A stretch of 64,000 nt of DNA, taken from Meandrina meandrites (taxonomy: Eukaryota; Cnidaria; Anthozoa; Scleractinia; Meandrinidae). Within the stretch, counting starts at the first letter, position 1; the number at the start of each line of letters is the position of its first letter. Under the pieces are notes generated by a model. It saw only the letters and a list, made by a program, of their open reading frames with translations. It was not told where the DNA came from and ran no database searches. Where the stretch lies: positions 6,216,001 through 6,280,000 of the forward strand of contig OY855908.1 of the NCBI GenBank assembly GCA_963693305.1, in the 5' to 3' direction. The position numbers and the translations under genes are program-made. Of this stretch, positions 24,596 to 37,600 are shown in pieces.

Positions 24596-26840
24596 AGGGG
24601 TTCTTCTGGAAAGTGGTACCTTTTCTGTGTCACTTTCAGCGAATAAAATGTTATCGTTAAGAGAGAGCGCAAATATAAACAAACTTTTATACTCTGGAAC
24701 ATTGGACATTTACTACTAGCCAATAATTCAGGGCACGAACAATGTCAATAATCAGTGTAGATTGATAACAGTTGGCTCAGGCGGATAGGACCAGCTGCGA
24801 CGATACAACACTTTGAAAGATTAGGGATGAGAGATTCACCTCCGTGTGTAGTTTTAATGCTGTACAGCGTAGGTACAAAAAAAAGGTCTCCGTGCGGCTT
24901 TCCCGAGCGCGCAGATATGTCCAGGATTGAACGCAAATTCTGAACATAAGTGTTAACTTTCGGTAAGCTTACCAAAGTAACAAAGCATTATTGTCTCTTA
25001 TTTTTGTCACTTATTGTTCATTGTATTAACTGTATCATTTTAATATCATTACGAACTGTTTCAAATTCCGAGGACCATCGAGATGACAGTTTTATAAATC
25101 TCTCGGAAACCTACGGATAAGAGCTCATCAAAACACATCTGCTCAACAAAACATTCAAAGTTTCTATTAAATTTGAAACAGTTTGCAATACAACTGCCAG
25201 AAAATGTGAAAACTAGGAACTCAAACAACAAGGCTAAGTTTTAAAAAAGTTACTATGAAGTTTTTTTTTTAAAAAAAGTTACCATGATAGCAATGACAGG
25301 GCCCGCGCAGCAAGATTTTGACTGGGGGGGCTTAAACGTGAGCCAGCTTTTTTTTTTGGGGGGGGGGGGGGGGGAGTGGACTGCTACCCTTGGAAAATTT
25401 GGGTTTTAGTTACTCTCAGATACCGGAAGGTCTTTCTAAAATTATGCTGCTTAAACGTAGGATCTACAAGAGATTATTGCAATTTATTTACGCTGGCCTT
25501 CGAGCTGGCGTTATTTAGATTTGTTACATCGCACCGATGAGTCCCAAAAAGGACAAAACAGCTGTCCCTGCTTTATCGGTTCTGTTCCTGTTGGTGTCTT
25601 GCAAAGTTAATTTTACACGTAGTATCAGCCTTGTTGTAATGTCTTTGCAATATTAGTAGATTCAGCATTTAGAACCAGACCTATAGATTCACCATCAAAT
25701 CCTGCTTGAAACAATATAATTTACTCCAACCCAGTACTACTGCCATTAGCCTTTACAAACCCGGAATCCGCCGTTTTCTGCTACATTTCATATATATCAT
25801 ATATATCAATCAATGGAAATTAACGAATAAAATTTTAGTATAAATTAGATTGTTCAAAGACGCCGAAATTTCTCTTTCTGTTATTGCTATGATCTGCAAA
25901 TTCGTTTGAGATGTCAAAAAGTCATTCTTCATGACTTTCATCATTGTCAGGTTGCTAAATCTCTCTTGCGTCATTGTTGAGAAAAAATTTCAGTCTTTAG
26001 GCGCTAGGGCGCTGAATGATTGTTCACCAGGATTCACCAATATGGAACAAAATCAAAAACACAGTTTATTACCAGCTTCTGGAAAGGCGTTCAAATGAAA
26101 TACTTCGTTCAATAATAATTATTTTTTGCGTTTCTTTCTTTCTTTACTTGTTTATTTACTTAAGTTCTTATTATTTTTTCCTTTTACTGTGAAAAAGTGG
26201 GGGGGCTAAAGCCCCCCCAGCCCCTCCCTCTGCGCGGGCCCTGATTATGACAAGATAATAACAAAGAAGGTAGAAAACTTCAATGCAGTACTACAACTAC
26301 ATAAACGGTCAAAAAATGTTCAACTGGGTCTCTTTTGTTGTCTTCGCCGCAAAATGTGCAAACAAGGTAGAAAAAAGAGAAATTTACAGAAATTCATAAC
26401 GAATTCTTAATTATACTAACTGTATTTGGCAATTTTGAGCAATAAGCAGCACTGATCATGTATGTCAATGTGTTGTGCTCCTTATTAGGAATGTTACAAG
26501 GACCCTAGTCAGCCTCTAGTGCCATCAAAATTATGAAATTAAAATTGTATTGGAAACCAAAATCTTATTGCATTGCTGTAAGCTGTGTTACTGGAAGTCT
26601 GTTTTACAGATCCTTGTCGTTACGACACGCTCTGTGTAAAATATAATACCGACACCCTTGTATGTAAACAAAAGTAAAGGTGTGACTGACTAAGGTCTTT
26701 TAAGTCACTGATAATATTCCAACGTTTTGTGGTTTTTAACCCCCCCCCCCCCCCCCCCCCCACCCTCCCTCTTACCTTTGACTTATTTACTGATCGTTCG
26801 CTTGATTCCAATGGCTATGAGCCAAAATAGTGTACCTATG
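24596..26840. repeat. Segment paralogous to 17270-19060, copy 2
   Basis: Same landmarks as copy 1: 'ttatcgttaagagagagcg', 'ggaccagctgcgacgat', 'cttattgcattgct', 'tggctatgagcca'. It differs by a 947-bp TIR insertion (25297-26243). A pure C run of over twenty bases sits at about 26740-26761, where copy 1 has an interrupted C-rich tract (18930-18960). Confidence 0.85.
25297..26243. mobile_element. hAT-like non-autonomous element, 947 bp
   Basis: Perfect 14-base inverted ends CAGGGCCCGCGCAG and CTGCGCGGGCCCTG. CAGGG-type ends are common in hAT elements. It interrupts sequence that is continuous in the paralog at about 18270-18300. The expected 8-bp duplication is not clean: 'agcaatga' on the left against 'attatgac' on the right. 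Subterminal G and C runs ('gggggggct', 'agccccccc') add a second inverted layer. No transposase is present. Confidence 0.75.
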
Positions 26841-27365
26841 AAGGATGCCCCCGGACCCTCCTACGAAAAAGGGCCATTTTAATATATCACAATGGGCCCC
26901 TCACCTCAAAATTCGTTCCTACGGGCCTGGCAGTTTTGTTAATTACCCAATTTTTCAATATAAACTGCTATTTACTTTAAGTTTCTCCCTCAGTAAATTA
27001 AATTTATTAAAGGGAACATTATTCAAACAGTACGTTTTGACAGCTCTGACTATTTTCAGACTTTTTTTCAGTTTAGCATATGAGTTGACTTAGCAGCTTA
27101 GGATAATCAAAGGATAATCAAAGGGCCCTATGAGCCCACGACTGTTTTTTTAAGCGATGACGTCATCGCTTAATGTCTTCGTGCGAGTGGACGGGAGCTG
27201 CTGTCTTTTGCGATGGACCGAACCGTGGGAAATGGGAAAAGAAATCAAGTCAACTCAACAAGAAGTCTTCGCGTAGAACTCAAAGCAAAATACTCCTGGG
27301 CAGTTAGAAAGGACTTATTTAAAGTATAAACGAAAGAGACAAATTATATTTAATGCGTTCTATAA
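26841..27365. other. Non-coding flank containing two repeats seen elsewhere
   Basis: 26935-27040 ('aattacccaatttttc...aaatttattaaa...gaacattattcaaa') resembles 37110-37205. 27150-27365, starting with the palindrome 'gcgatgacgtcatcgc', matches 34336-34605. 'tgacgtca' is a CRE-type palindrome, but nothing else here suggests a promoter. Confidence 0.65.
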
Positions 27366-27369
27366 TTAA

Positions 27370-29394
27370 CAATTATTCACCGAAGTGGAGGTGAATAGTG
27401 GTGGATATTTACCGAGCCGCGAAGCGGGGAGGTAAACATCCACCACTTTCACCGACACTGAGGTGAATAATTGTTTTAGTATATACCACACAAGTTGAAT
27501 AACTAGCGGACCAAAACATTACTATTTTACCGTGAAAGAATGCAATTCAAAGGACTGAACAATGCGCACATGAAAAGATGACAGCGCGGGAAAAGTCACA
27601 TGACAGCACTACACAGGCGATCGACCGAAATAAATTTGCAACGTGTTTCGTTTGTTGAATGGATTTGGACGATTTCAAGCGGAATTCTTTACTTTATTTT
27701 CACTACTGAAGAACGCAAGTCTTTAATTTACTCGTGAATACAACCTGTGCCGGTCACTATAGCCTGGGAAACGTCCGTGAAGTCATGAAACGTGCTGCAA
27801 AAACTGTTCATTGAATTTAGATGTTGACAAGATGCTGCAAACGACCGTGAATGTCAAGAATACGCGGACTGGATTTGACCGAAGTTTAATACGGCTGCTA
27901 TTAAAGCTAGTTGACTGGGGGAGAGTCAGCGGAAGAGGATTGAAAAACCACAGCAATTGAAGTTGATCTTCGGTGCAAACCTAAATATTTTAGTCTCCAG
28001 CGTGACTTTATATGGCCGAGCCGAAAACAACTTGCCAAAATCGTTTATAGCACGACTAAAACAACTGCAAGGATTTACTGGCTTTAAAATAGAGATACTG
28101 GTAAGAAATGTACTTAATTTTCTTATTTGGACGGTGTATATTTGGAAAAAATTCAGATTTAAACGTTTTAAGCTTGCTTACGTGTACGCGGCGAAGGTAA
28201 ACAAGATATTTTGTACCACATTTTATCAATCGTTTTGTTGAAGGAAACGCTTAAAACATTTTAAATAAACATCGCTAAACCTAGTATTGTTCTGACCTCG
28301 TACAGTTGACAACACATTAAAGTACAGCGGCTTCTTTTATGGATCAAAACCCGCATTTTTAACCGAAGTTACTCGTAGAAGTCATCTTACTTTGCTCGGA
28401 GGTGAATAGTACTTTGCTAATCACCTCCGAGTTAACCAATCAGCGCGCGCGGAAAGCACTATTCACTTGTGTGGTATATACATAGAGGATATTACACGGT
28501 GGCGAGAAGATATGAATTTTATGCTCGAGTGGCAGAAACGATATCTCACGAGTGAGCGCAGCGAACGAGTGGGATGTCGTTTTTGCCACGAGAACATAAA
28601 ATTCATATCTTTGAGCCAACGTGTAATGTTCTTTTTATTATATGGAGACCAGATGTAATTGAAATTGCCGATTTTTATTTCATTGTTTTCGAAAAATCGA
28701 GCAAGGTTTGCAAATCACCGTTCGTCGTCACAGAAAATACTAAGCACCCGTGTCCAGGATATCGAAACACTTACTGAATTCCAAACAAAAAAAATACATG
28801 AAATATTTGTCAACTAAATATCGTAACACGTAAGAACTGAAAACATCACTGACTTTGACTTGAATCCGATGCGGCAATGTCTTGACGGCCGATAGTTTTC
28901 AACTGCTTTTGTTTTCTTCTTTACAACATCTTGCACTTTATGCAATTCCTTGCGGAGAATTCTGTCTAAAAGCCTTGAAATCGTTAAGGCTTCCATTATC
29001 ATGTTCTCGTCCTTGAGTTTTTCGGAAAACTCATTCCTTTTCGTCGCTTAATTAAACAAATTAAACCTGCTTGTCGATGCTTGCTCACAACAAACCTGAA
29101 CGACACAAGAAACCAAGTTCATTCAACAAAGTAGAAATGGCGCGAATCGTGACATCAATGAGCGATATGACACTCGCAAGCGTGTCATACGGAAAATACG
29201 CCACTCGGGTCCCGGATGGAGTGGCGTATGGAATCTACGAGTGGTTTAGTTCCCAGTAAAACACTCTCGTCCATATAATAATAAGATTTATTAGTATATA
29301 CCACACAAGTGAATAATGCTTTCCGCGCGCGCTGATTGGTTAACTCGGAGGTGATTAGCAAAGTACTATTCACCTCCACTTCGGTGAATAGTTG
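27370..29394. mobile_element. 2.0 kb TIR element with TATTCACCGAAGTGG ends flanked by TTAA
   Basis: Starts CAATTATTCACCGAAGTGG after TTAA (27366-27369). Ends CCACTTCGGTGAATAGTTG before TTAA (29395-29398). The flanks 'aactcaaagcaaaatactcc...' and 'taaacagaaatcttt' are nearly contiguous in the paralog at 34500-34630, supporting insertion. Inside, an ~85-base perfect or near-perfect inverted pair (28398-28483 and 29294-29380, including 'aaccaatcagcgcgcgcgg') encloses another element. No transposase frame was recognised. Confidence 0.75.
28484..29292. mobile_element. Nested element with an internal palindrome inside the 27370-29394 element
   Basis: Enclosed by the ~85-base inverted arms. 28495-28615 is a long imperfect palindrome ('gaagatatgaattttatg' ... 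'cataaaattcatatcttt') around 'cgcagcgaacgagtg'. A second short palindrome lies at about 29163-29235 ('gcgtgtcata...', 'ggagtggcgta'). The exact ends of the nested unit are uncertain. Confidence 0.5.
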
Positions 29395-29398
29395 TTAA

Positions 29399-31826
29399 GT
29401 AAACAGAAATCTTTCCATTCTTTTAAAACAAAAGGTGTAAGGAGTTTCAAGACAGCGTCATTTCCGGTTGTCACTTGAATTTTCATGTATCAAATCCGTG
29501 TATGGTTCTGTTGTGATTGTTCTTCGTTTTACCATTGTTCTCTAAGGAAAGCCATTTTTACGGCTCTAAAATCAAGTCTACGTCTAACTATGAATGACAA
29601 CAGTTCAGCGAAAAAAACTGGCCATGAAACGAATAATTTTACGTCTTCATTCCTAAACTAATCCGTCGACGGCTTTTTTTTTCGCTCGGAGAGCCTGCTC
29701 GCAGGCTAGCTCTGTTGTGATTTTGCTGATCGGGAAAAATATCTTTCAGTGTGCGTTTCGTTTTACCACGGCCCTTAAAATCTAAGTAACGTGCTGGTAT
29801 GCACGACAACAGCTCAGCGAAAATTAAAACCCAGTATGTTTAGAACCGAAGATGGTACATTTTAGACTTTAAAGTCTTTAAATGGTTAAATGAATACATG
29901 TATCGTCAATCGGAAAACTACTGCATGGGAGCATTGTTGTTCGTCTTTGTTGAAGCAATTTGTTCGGAAGCTTTCCTTCGCTTTATTATTTTTCTCACAG
30001 TTGTATTAAATATCAAACAACCGATGTTGTCATGTTTGATTTGCCGATTCTCCTGCAGGCGACTAGAACTTAAAATAGATCTTTCGCAACCACAAACCTG
30101 CGGGACGCCAGCACAAGCGTGTACTAAAGTCAGTACAGTTGGCCTGGTTCTGATATCATGATAAGAGGAAGATTGTTCGTCCTAAACTCTACAGTCACAA
30201 CAAGAGTCTTGGCTTTTTGAGCGCAGCTCCCAATGACTTTGCTGAATTGAATAACGTTTGTATGGCTAAGTATGTATTGATGTTGTTGTGATGTCTTTAT
30301 CGCCGATGATTGTAATTTTGAATCATGAAGTCTGATTTTGTGGTTAACTCGATGGAACGTGGAACGACTTTTTGGTGGAATTCGATTGCGTGTATATTTG
30401 GGTAACTTTGGAGACAAGTTGTTTTCTTCTATGTATTTTTCTATTCGTGTTTGAAAACATATGATCACTTTTAACGATCCGCTCATCGTCTTTTATTTTA
30501 ATATGCTTTTAAAACAGTTGCCTGTCTTCTGCGACCGCTATTTTGGTTGCTTATACTGTGAGTTTTGTTCTTCCTTCTTTACTTGCGGTAGGGTCCTCTG
30601 GCTTTTGGGATAGGTAGTCTTCTGCTAGGAATAAATCTCGCTCCAGATTTTATCTTGTCGTTGAAACTCGAGTGTTCTCCGCCGCGACCTGTGCTGATGA
30701 TTTTGCTTGCATGCGATGAACATTTATCTGTTGTGGGTTATAAAACTCAGCAAGGGTACTTCTTAACTCTGAGGGCCGATAAAAGGTGTTTGAAATGCGT
30801 TGATTTAGGTTGTCGCTGTGAAGCACACAATGTAATTGTTCCTTCTTGTCGCTTTTACTTAACAAGTGACGAATTAAATCGTCGAAGTCGAACGTACATC
30901 ACTTGTAAAGATCTATACAGATTTACGTTGTTTTTCATTTTGATTTGCATTGGGAGTAAAAGAAGCAAGCTCGGCAGACAAATTCAAGTTTGCGTGTTTT
31001 CGTGCTAGCGTGTGTACACTCTTTTCCCTGTACAGCGTGTACGATTGACGTTCAATTTCCGGAATGGTCATTTTGAAATCGGCTGCGTTGATCTTTGTCG
31101 CGTGACACTGATAATCTTCTGTCAGCTAGCGATTACACAAACTTCGCTTTCAATTTCGCTTTGTCCGTCACATGCAAACTTAAGACAATTCTGTTGAATT
31201 TTCTATAGGACAGAAACAACATACACCTGATTTAAGGTAAAATAAAAATAGAATATGTTCATAATCGATTTTCAAATTATCATCACATACCCATCAAAAC
31301 AAAACCATTAGCTCCTAAAGTGAGTAGCGTTACATGAAGTTCTGCCAACCATCTGTCAACGCCCTTTTGTTTACATCTGATCGACCGAAGGTAGGACCGG
31401 CTTCAACTCCCCACTCATTCCATTACTCCCGTTTTGCATACGCAAAAACAGTCGTAAAAAAGGATATACGGTATACGCTATAACACATACAAGTAAGTAT
31501 ACATTTGACATGGCTTACGCGTGTACTTGTATAGAATAATTCTCCTTCCTTTTGCAGTAATTATAAAATCTGTAATTTTGTAGATGTAAATTTTTCTAAA
31601 GCCGTATAGAAATGGAAGATGTAGTTTATTACAGCAGTTTACTATATCTACAATTATCATAAAATCTACTTTTTTTACTCCAGAATGGTCGTAAGACCTT
31701 AAATATGTTTATAACAATAAAAATTACTTTTTAACTTTTTAAAACAATGGAAATTAATTTTTTACACGTCTGTTAACCGTAACGAAAAAAAATTAACCGT
31801 TAGCCGTAAAAAAGCCAAAATATAAG
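29399..31826. other. No gene supported; possibly single-copy DNA
   Basis: Several ORFs of 60-118 codons exist on both strands (e.g. 30655-31008 with VVGYKTQQG). None has recognisable motifs or convincing paired splice sites. The right edge (31770-31826) is a short array of 'ttaaccgtaa/ttagccgtaa' variants that serves as the target of the next element. Confidence 0.45.
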
Positions 31827-31830
31827 CCGT

Positions 31831-33403
31831 TGTTGAGGCCTCAAATGTATAAATGTCCATAAATGTAATACAAGTCCTAAGTGTAATACCTTTTGGTCCT
31901 AAATGTAATAAAGGTCCTAAGTGTGATAACTTTCGACTCTAAATGAAACAAAGGTCTACCTCGAGTATAATAATGGCAATTAGCTTCGGCTCAACATGAG
32001 GTCATTGTGATAAATATATAAGATTTAACTGTTTGGCCTTTTTGCACTTTTTTATACAAAGGCAAGAAAGCTCAAGATGTACTTCGGTGATACCGATCAG
32101 AATGTACCAAATATAAAATAGTCAGAATCCAATAAAATGGAAGGCTTTCAGCAAGTGCCATAATTTCACTTTATTTTGCACGTCTTATTCGCCAGTGCCC
32201 AACAACAACAGTAGTTACTCAGTGTAAAACAAAAGTAGTACATTTGACTAATGTCAATTTAATGCTCGATCATATTAATATTCTAAGTCTACAATTTATA
32301 GTCTATTTACTGAGTATGCAAGGATTCAAAGTAACACGGCAACTACGTATTGATTTATCTTGAATTAATGGGAGTAACAAGAACTATAAGTACATAAAGG
32401 AAACAACTAATTACTATCAGTATTTAAACCAAAAAGAAACGGACGGGAGTTTGAAGATCGGGCAAACACGCCTCTCTGATTTCTTATCTAAACGTAAAAA
32501 CAAAACTTGACCTAAAACGATCGTCTTTTTATCACTTTTCCCTTGCCCTTTCCACCCGATCTATTGGTGACAAACATCCAAGTTCCAGTTCCTGTAAGCA
32601 GTAGCTCTACCCACGCGTTGATCCATTTCGGAGTTGCTATTATTTATTTAAGAGCCAGTAAAGGTCCGCTGCTTGGGCCAAATTCTTTGCATAACTTGTG
32701 CATGCTATTGTAGCTATTACGTGCAGTGACCCGATGGTTGTAACTGTCTTATGAAAGCCGACAAAGGGAACTGTATAGGTAGTGATAACACTAAATTCAG
32801 CTCCAGTTAATGCAAAGTCTATTATCTTATCTAATACTTCATTTGGAAGATAAAAGTGCGCTTTGTCAGGGTCTGGAAGGTGGGGGGTGGTCCCGATCCC
32901 GATCCCGCATTCCCGCTTCTTTTTCACGCGATTCCCGCATCCCGAACTTTTTGTCATCGCTTTGCCGAATCCCGTTTTTCTTTCCTCAAAAATTCATTTA
33001 AAAAAGGACTAATTTTTGCATAAGCTAATGAATTTAGGATGTAGATTTGCCCTTTTGGTTGTTATTTTGTGTTAGGCGTGTTGTGAGATTACTGCAACAT
33101 GGAATAAGCTCTTCATACCTCAGTACGATGAAAGAGCCCGATATGAAAGATAAATTAGAGCTTTATTAAGCGGACGCGGTCACCATTTAGCGACTTCCAA
33201 ATTGGCTATTCACCGTTATGTGTGGCTCGGTCAGTGACCTTATTGTATTTTAGGGCCAACGGTTGTTACAATTGCAACCTTTATTACATTTAGGGCCAAA
33301 AGTTATTACACTTAGGACCTTTATTACATTTAGGACCAAAAGTTATTACACTTAGGACCTTTATTACATTTAAGGGAAATTTATTACATTTGAGGCCTCA
33401 ACA
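31831..33403. mobile_element. 1.57 kb TIR element with subterminal 'TAATAAAGGTCCTAAGTG' repeats
   Basis: Ends TGTTGAGGCCTCAAATGT and ACATTTGAGGCCTCAACA form inverted repeats. Both sides carry CCGT (31827-31830 and 33404-33407), a likely 4-bp target duplication. Inside each end are direct copies of a ~36-base motif alternating 'aaatgtaataaaggtcc' and 'taagtgtaataactttt'. These resemble arrayed binding sites for a transposase. Superfamily not determined. Confidence 0.78.
32640..32957 (-). CDS. Unrecognised 105-codon ORF inside the 31831-33403 element
   Basis: The frame contains YLPNEVLDKIIDFALTGAEF and hydrophobic, membrane-like stretches (SLHVIATIACTSYA). Its N-terminal third overlaps a C-rich simple stretch ('cccgatcccgcattcccg') that is probably not coding. 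I see no catalytic motif. It could be a remnant of an element protein or a captured host exon. Coding status is uncertain. Confidence 0.25.
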   Translation of the reverse strand: MTKSSGCGNRVKKKRECGIGIGTTPHLPDPDKAHFYLPNEVLDKIIDFALTGAEFSVITTYTVPFVGFHKTVTTIGSLHVIATIACTSYAKNLAQAADLYWLLNK

Positions 33404-33453
33404 CCGTTAACCGTAAAAGCCACGACTCCATTGAGACCCTCTTACATATGAGT

Positions 33454-33640
33454 TTAAGGTGGCCCCCGGCTATTTTTAGGAACGGAGTTGTTCGTTTCTA
33501 AATCGAGTTTTGGGTATGTAAACGTAAACCGACTTCTCTGATTTTTGGCAATCGAAATAACAAATGTTCCAATTTTATAAAGCTTTAAATTTTAGGGCGA
33601 AAAAAATAAACGAACACGAGATATTAGCGTTTTTGAAAAA
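33454..33640 (+). repeat. TTAAGGTGGC-ended repeat, inverse copy of 1-181
   Basis: Begins TTAAGGTGGCCC and follows the reverse complement of 181-1 with moderate divergence through 'gaacacgagatattagcg'. The right limit is not defined because the partner is cut at the window edge. No ORF. Confidence 0.7.
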
Positions 33641-34620
33641 AAATAGAATTAATGAAAAAAACGCGAATTTTTTAAAAGCGCGACGATAGATTTTTTCAAA
33701 TTATCCAAGTTTTAATGTGAGCAAGTTTCAACGAAATCGGCTTGGTAGAAATTGCTGCACAGTTGACTGTTGAATTTTTGCTTTAAAATATTATTCTTGT
33801 GTATAATTGGGAGCTGTTACAACAACGTTTAAGTAATGCTAAGATCCCATGGATTATTTGAAAGGTTAATGCCAGTTAAAACCTTACTGAACCGTATGGA
33901 AAGATCGGAAACTCATAGCAAAAGTTGTAAACAAATGAAAAGGAAGAGGTTTACAATGCGTAAATTGTAAATTTAGTGGCAGACAACGTGGCTAATTTGC
34001 ATTACAATACGAAAACCATCATGGCGGTTTTCGTAAATATGGTCTATTATTGAAGTTTCTATCCCTTATAAATAAGATAATAACTGTTTAAAAAAAGGGA
34101 ACGAAATTGCACCCCTACAGTTTCGCGGCGTTCGTATATCCAGAAATAACATTTGTTAAAACGATGCACAGTATAAACTGTGCTGTTCAAATCTTCTGGC
34201 GACTCTTCTAATTCACCGAAGGTTGAGGTTTTTAATTTTAATCCTATACAGTAGTTTCATTTGGTCCAGTTGTGTTGATATTAGACAAAACAGGATATGT
34301 AAAAATTTTGAGTGACTACTATTAACTTTTAGGTTTACTTTTTAAGCGATGACGTCATCGCTTAATGTCATCGTGAAAGTAGACGGGATCTGTTGTCTGT
34401 TGATTGTATGGCGCGATAGACCGATCTGTAGAACCAAATAGGATGGAAACTAACTACAGCAATAAACGTCAGTGGTAACTCAAATTAAACTCAAAAAGAA
34501 ATCACCGCTTAGAACTCAAAGCAAAATACTCCCGGACTGTTAGAAAGGACTGATTCTAAGTATAAACAAATAAGAAAAATTATATTCGTTGTGTCTTATG
34601 AGATTTAGTAAACAGAAATC
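33641..34620. other. Non-coding stretch holding approximate empty sites of two elements
   Basis: 34110-34300 matches the joined flanks of the palindromic element (19500-19618 and 24424-24480), with 'ttttaatttta' at the insertion point. 34336-34620 matches 27150-27365 joined to 29399-29440. No gene seen. Confidence 0.65.
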
Positions 34621-37600
34621 TTTACCGATTTTTTTTAACGAAAGGGCTGGTGTAAACAATTTCAAGACAGCATTTGACCTTCTATAGTATTTCGTATATC
34701 GGATGTCATGCTACAAGATAACGCAACTTTTGTCAAACAATCATTCAACACAGAGGTTGCCAGCTACTTTTATTTACGTAAATGTTTTGACAAATTTCCT
34801 GAAAATTTCACCCCTTGTGAAACGTCACCGCATCTATGCACTGCATACCGTTAGTTGTATACATTGTCATAAGTTAACTGTTCATGGCATAATGCAGGAG
34901 GAATTTCGTATAGTTTGAGCTGGGTGCAACGTTACAAAATGCGCATCCTGAAAGACCCCACATTTTACAAGTCCAAAATCCAATTGTTGCTCGCAATCTA
35001 TAACTTTTTAACGGCCTGCAGACAAAGAAACAGAATATGTGTCCTGGCTTGTCGAACGAACAGTGCATGGATACGTTTAATACAATACTCCAAGATTTTG
35101 GTACCAAAAGGAGACGATAGCAGGAGTTACTGTTTCTTTTAATTTGAGCGATATCCACAATCATGTTTGCCCACACCATTCCCCTCTTACCAATAATCAG
35201 ATCAAGGAGAACAATTTCTCAGTTCTGCAAAGAAAGTAATTTTATGGTCGAATCATCGACATAAAGCGAAATTTACAGAGTCTTGTGTAACGTACAAGCT
35301 TTGACTAACATAATTATGTTCTCTGTGTGTTATACGATTGCAATATTTTTAACTTTCAGTTTCTTGAATTTTGACTAACCTTTACAGCTATATTTTCGTC
35401 AGCCTTTCCTCCTGATCATCCAATGGGGCACTACAAAGCCGACTGTTCGACCATTGAATAATTCCTAAAAATGATACCATGTAATACTCAGCGGAAGTTT
35501 GGCAACCCTGAGGTCAGGGGAAAAACCCCTTGAAACAATTAATCCATTTCCGTTTTTTTTCTCGAAAGCCATCAGACTAAAAAGTAAAGGGCTTCAAACA
35601 GTTTAACGAGTGCTTGGCCCGGGGTACGGATTGACATGCAAATATACTAAAGTACGTTTAACTGCTGGGTTTTTACTTAGCAGCATGTTCAATTTTATTT
35701 GTTTGAAAATGTTTCCATATTGTGTTGTTCCAGAAATTATTCATACTCCTCCCACAAAGGGTTTTTTGGCCTGAAATCCTCCTCCCAGTTTATGTTCATA
35801 CTTTCCTTTCAAAACCTAGTCGTTAAGATCCGCCTCTCCTCGGTAATTTCCAATGACCTTCGATGGAAGGGTATGGATATTTTCTGGCGGTTCTGTTGAC
35901 GAGTCTCAGAGCAAGTCGCGACCCGATTCCTTGAAAGTGTATAGATCTTGGCACACATTCAAAACACGCCACGGAGTCGAAAAACTTGAATTTTGTACAC
36001 ACGACGACATTCGAAAAATGCCCGCTGTTTATTTTGTTGCTCTCCTATTTACTTAGAAAAGTAAGTCCTTAGTCTGCGTAAGACAACAGCACAGCGCCCC
36101 TTTAAATTTACGGTCTAAAATCATCCACAAACTTGTTTGCCCAGCTTTTCACACAGAAGTTGTAAAAACTGCATTTGTTCGAGTTATAATTACGTGCTTC
36201 GTTGAATAACGGGTTTGGCCAGCACGATGATAGATGTAACAACAGAACATTACAGCTTGATTACAGCTTCCGCTAGAAATTGCACCACAACAAGTTTTCT
36301 ACAACACCGCACAATAGTGAAATCGAAAGCAAAAATATCAAAGCAAATATCTTACCAATAATCCGGCAAGAAGGACGTTTTCTTGAAGCTCACAGACTTA
36401 AACGCAGCGAGGCTTGACAGATCTGCAAACAGAGTAAGTTTTAAAGTAAGCAGCATTCTTAAATAACTGAATAATTAGAATTTGAACTAGCTACGTCGAT
36501 CGTCGACATGAACATGATGAAGCGGAATTCACAGAGCGCAGACACTTTATAGTCAACTTACAAGCTTCAACTAACCTATGTTCTTCGCCTGATACGATTG
36601 AACTACTATAAACTTTCCGTTTCTTGAATTTTGACTTTCCTTTACAGATGAGTTCTCGTCGACTGGTCCTTTTAATTTTTCAGTGGGAAACTAAAAAAGC
36701 CCTCCGTTCGACCATTGAACAATTTCTAGAACAAATATCACGTGATCATCGCAAGTATAATAGAAAAATTCCCCTTCTTCATTACCACTAACCTTGTATT
36801 AACTTAAGGTCAAATTTCCTTGTCATCCGTTTCCGTCACGTTCTTTTCCTCGAAGTATCCACGAGTTTGGTAAGGGATGGACCAAGTGATGAGGGGGGGG
36901 GGGGGGGGGGGGGGAATTCATGCAAGGGAAAATGTCCGAAAAAAATCATACAAGGAAAAACACAAAGGAAAAAAGTTCAAGATGGACCGTATTTTGATGT
37001 TAGACCAGAGTTATAATTCTTCTCGAAAAATTTTCTTAAATGCACCAAATGGCATAGAGAGCAGGGAGCAGGGAGCAGGGAGGCTAACAGGCCTTACAGG
37101 TACATTTAATAGTTACACAATTTTTCCCTATAAACTGCTATTTTATATACTTTTGAAGTTTCCCTCAGTGAATTAAATTTATTAAAATGAACATTATTCA
37201 AAAAGTATTTTATGTCATAAAAAATTAAAATGGAAAGTACTAGGTAGGTTAAGTCTGCATATGAGCCTAGTGAACCATTAGGTTGGAGCTGATCCCTAAC
37301 GTCAAACTGATTGAAGGGAAGGTGACAGAATAGAAATATTAAAAGGATATTCATTGCCTGTAAAGATGTTTTTTTTTAATTGATAAGGCCTTAGTTTAAC
37401 TGCATTCTTCGAAAGATAGCTAAGTATTACTTTTATCAAAAGCGGGGATTGGAAACTTTTCACAGTTTTACCGATTATCTATACAGCTTACTGTCCTTGT
37501 GAAAAAATAAAACATAAAGTAAGAAAAAAATTGAAGATTCTAGGCATCAACAATCATCAGTCTTGGAGTTTCTCGTTTTCAACGCAATTTAATCCCCACC

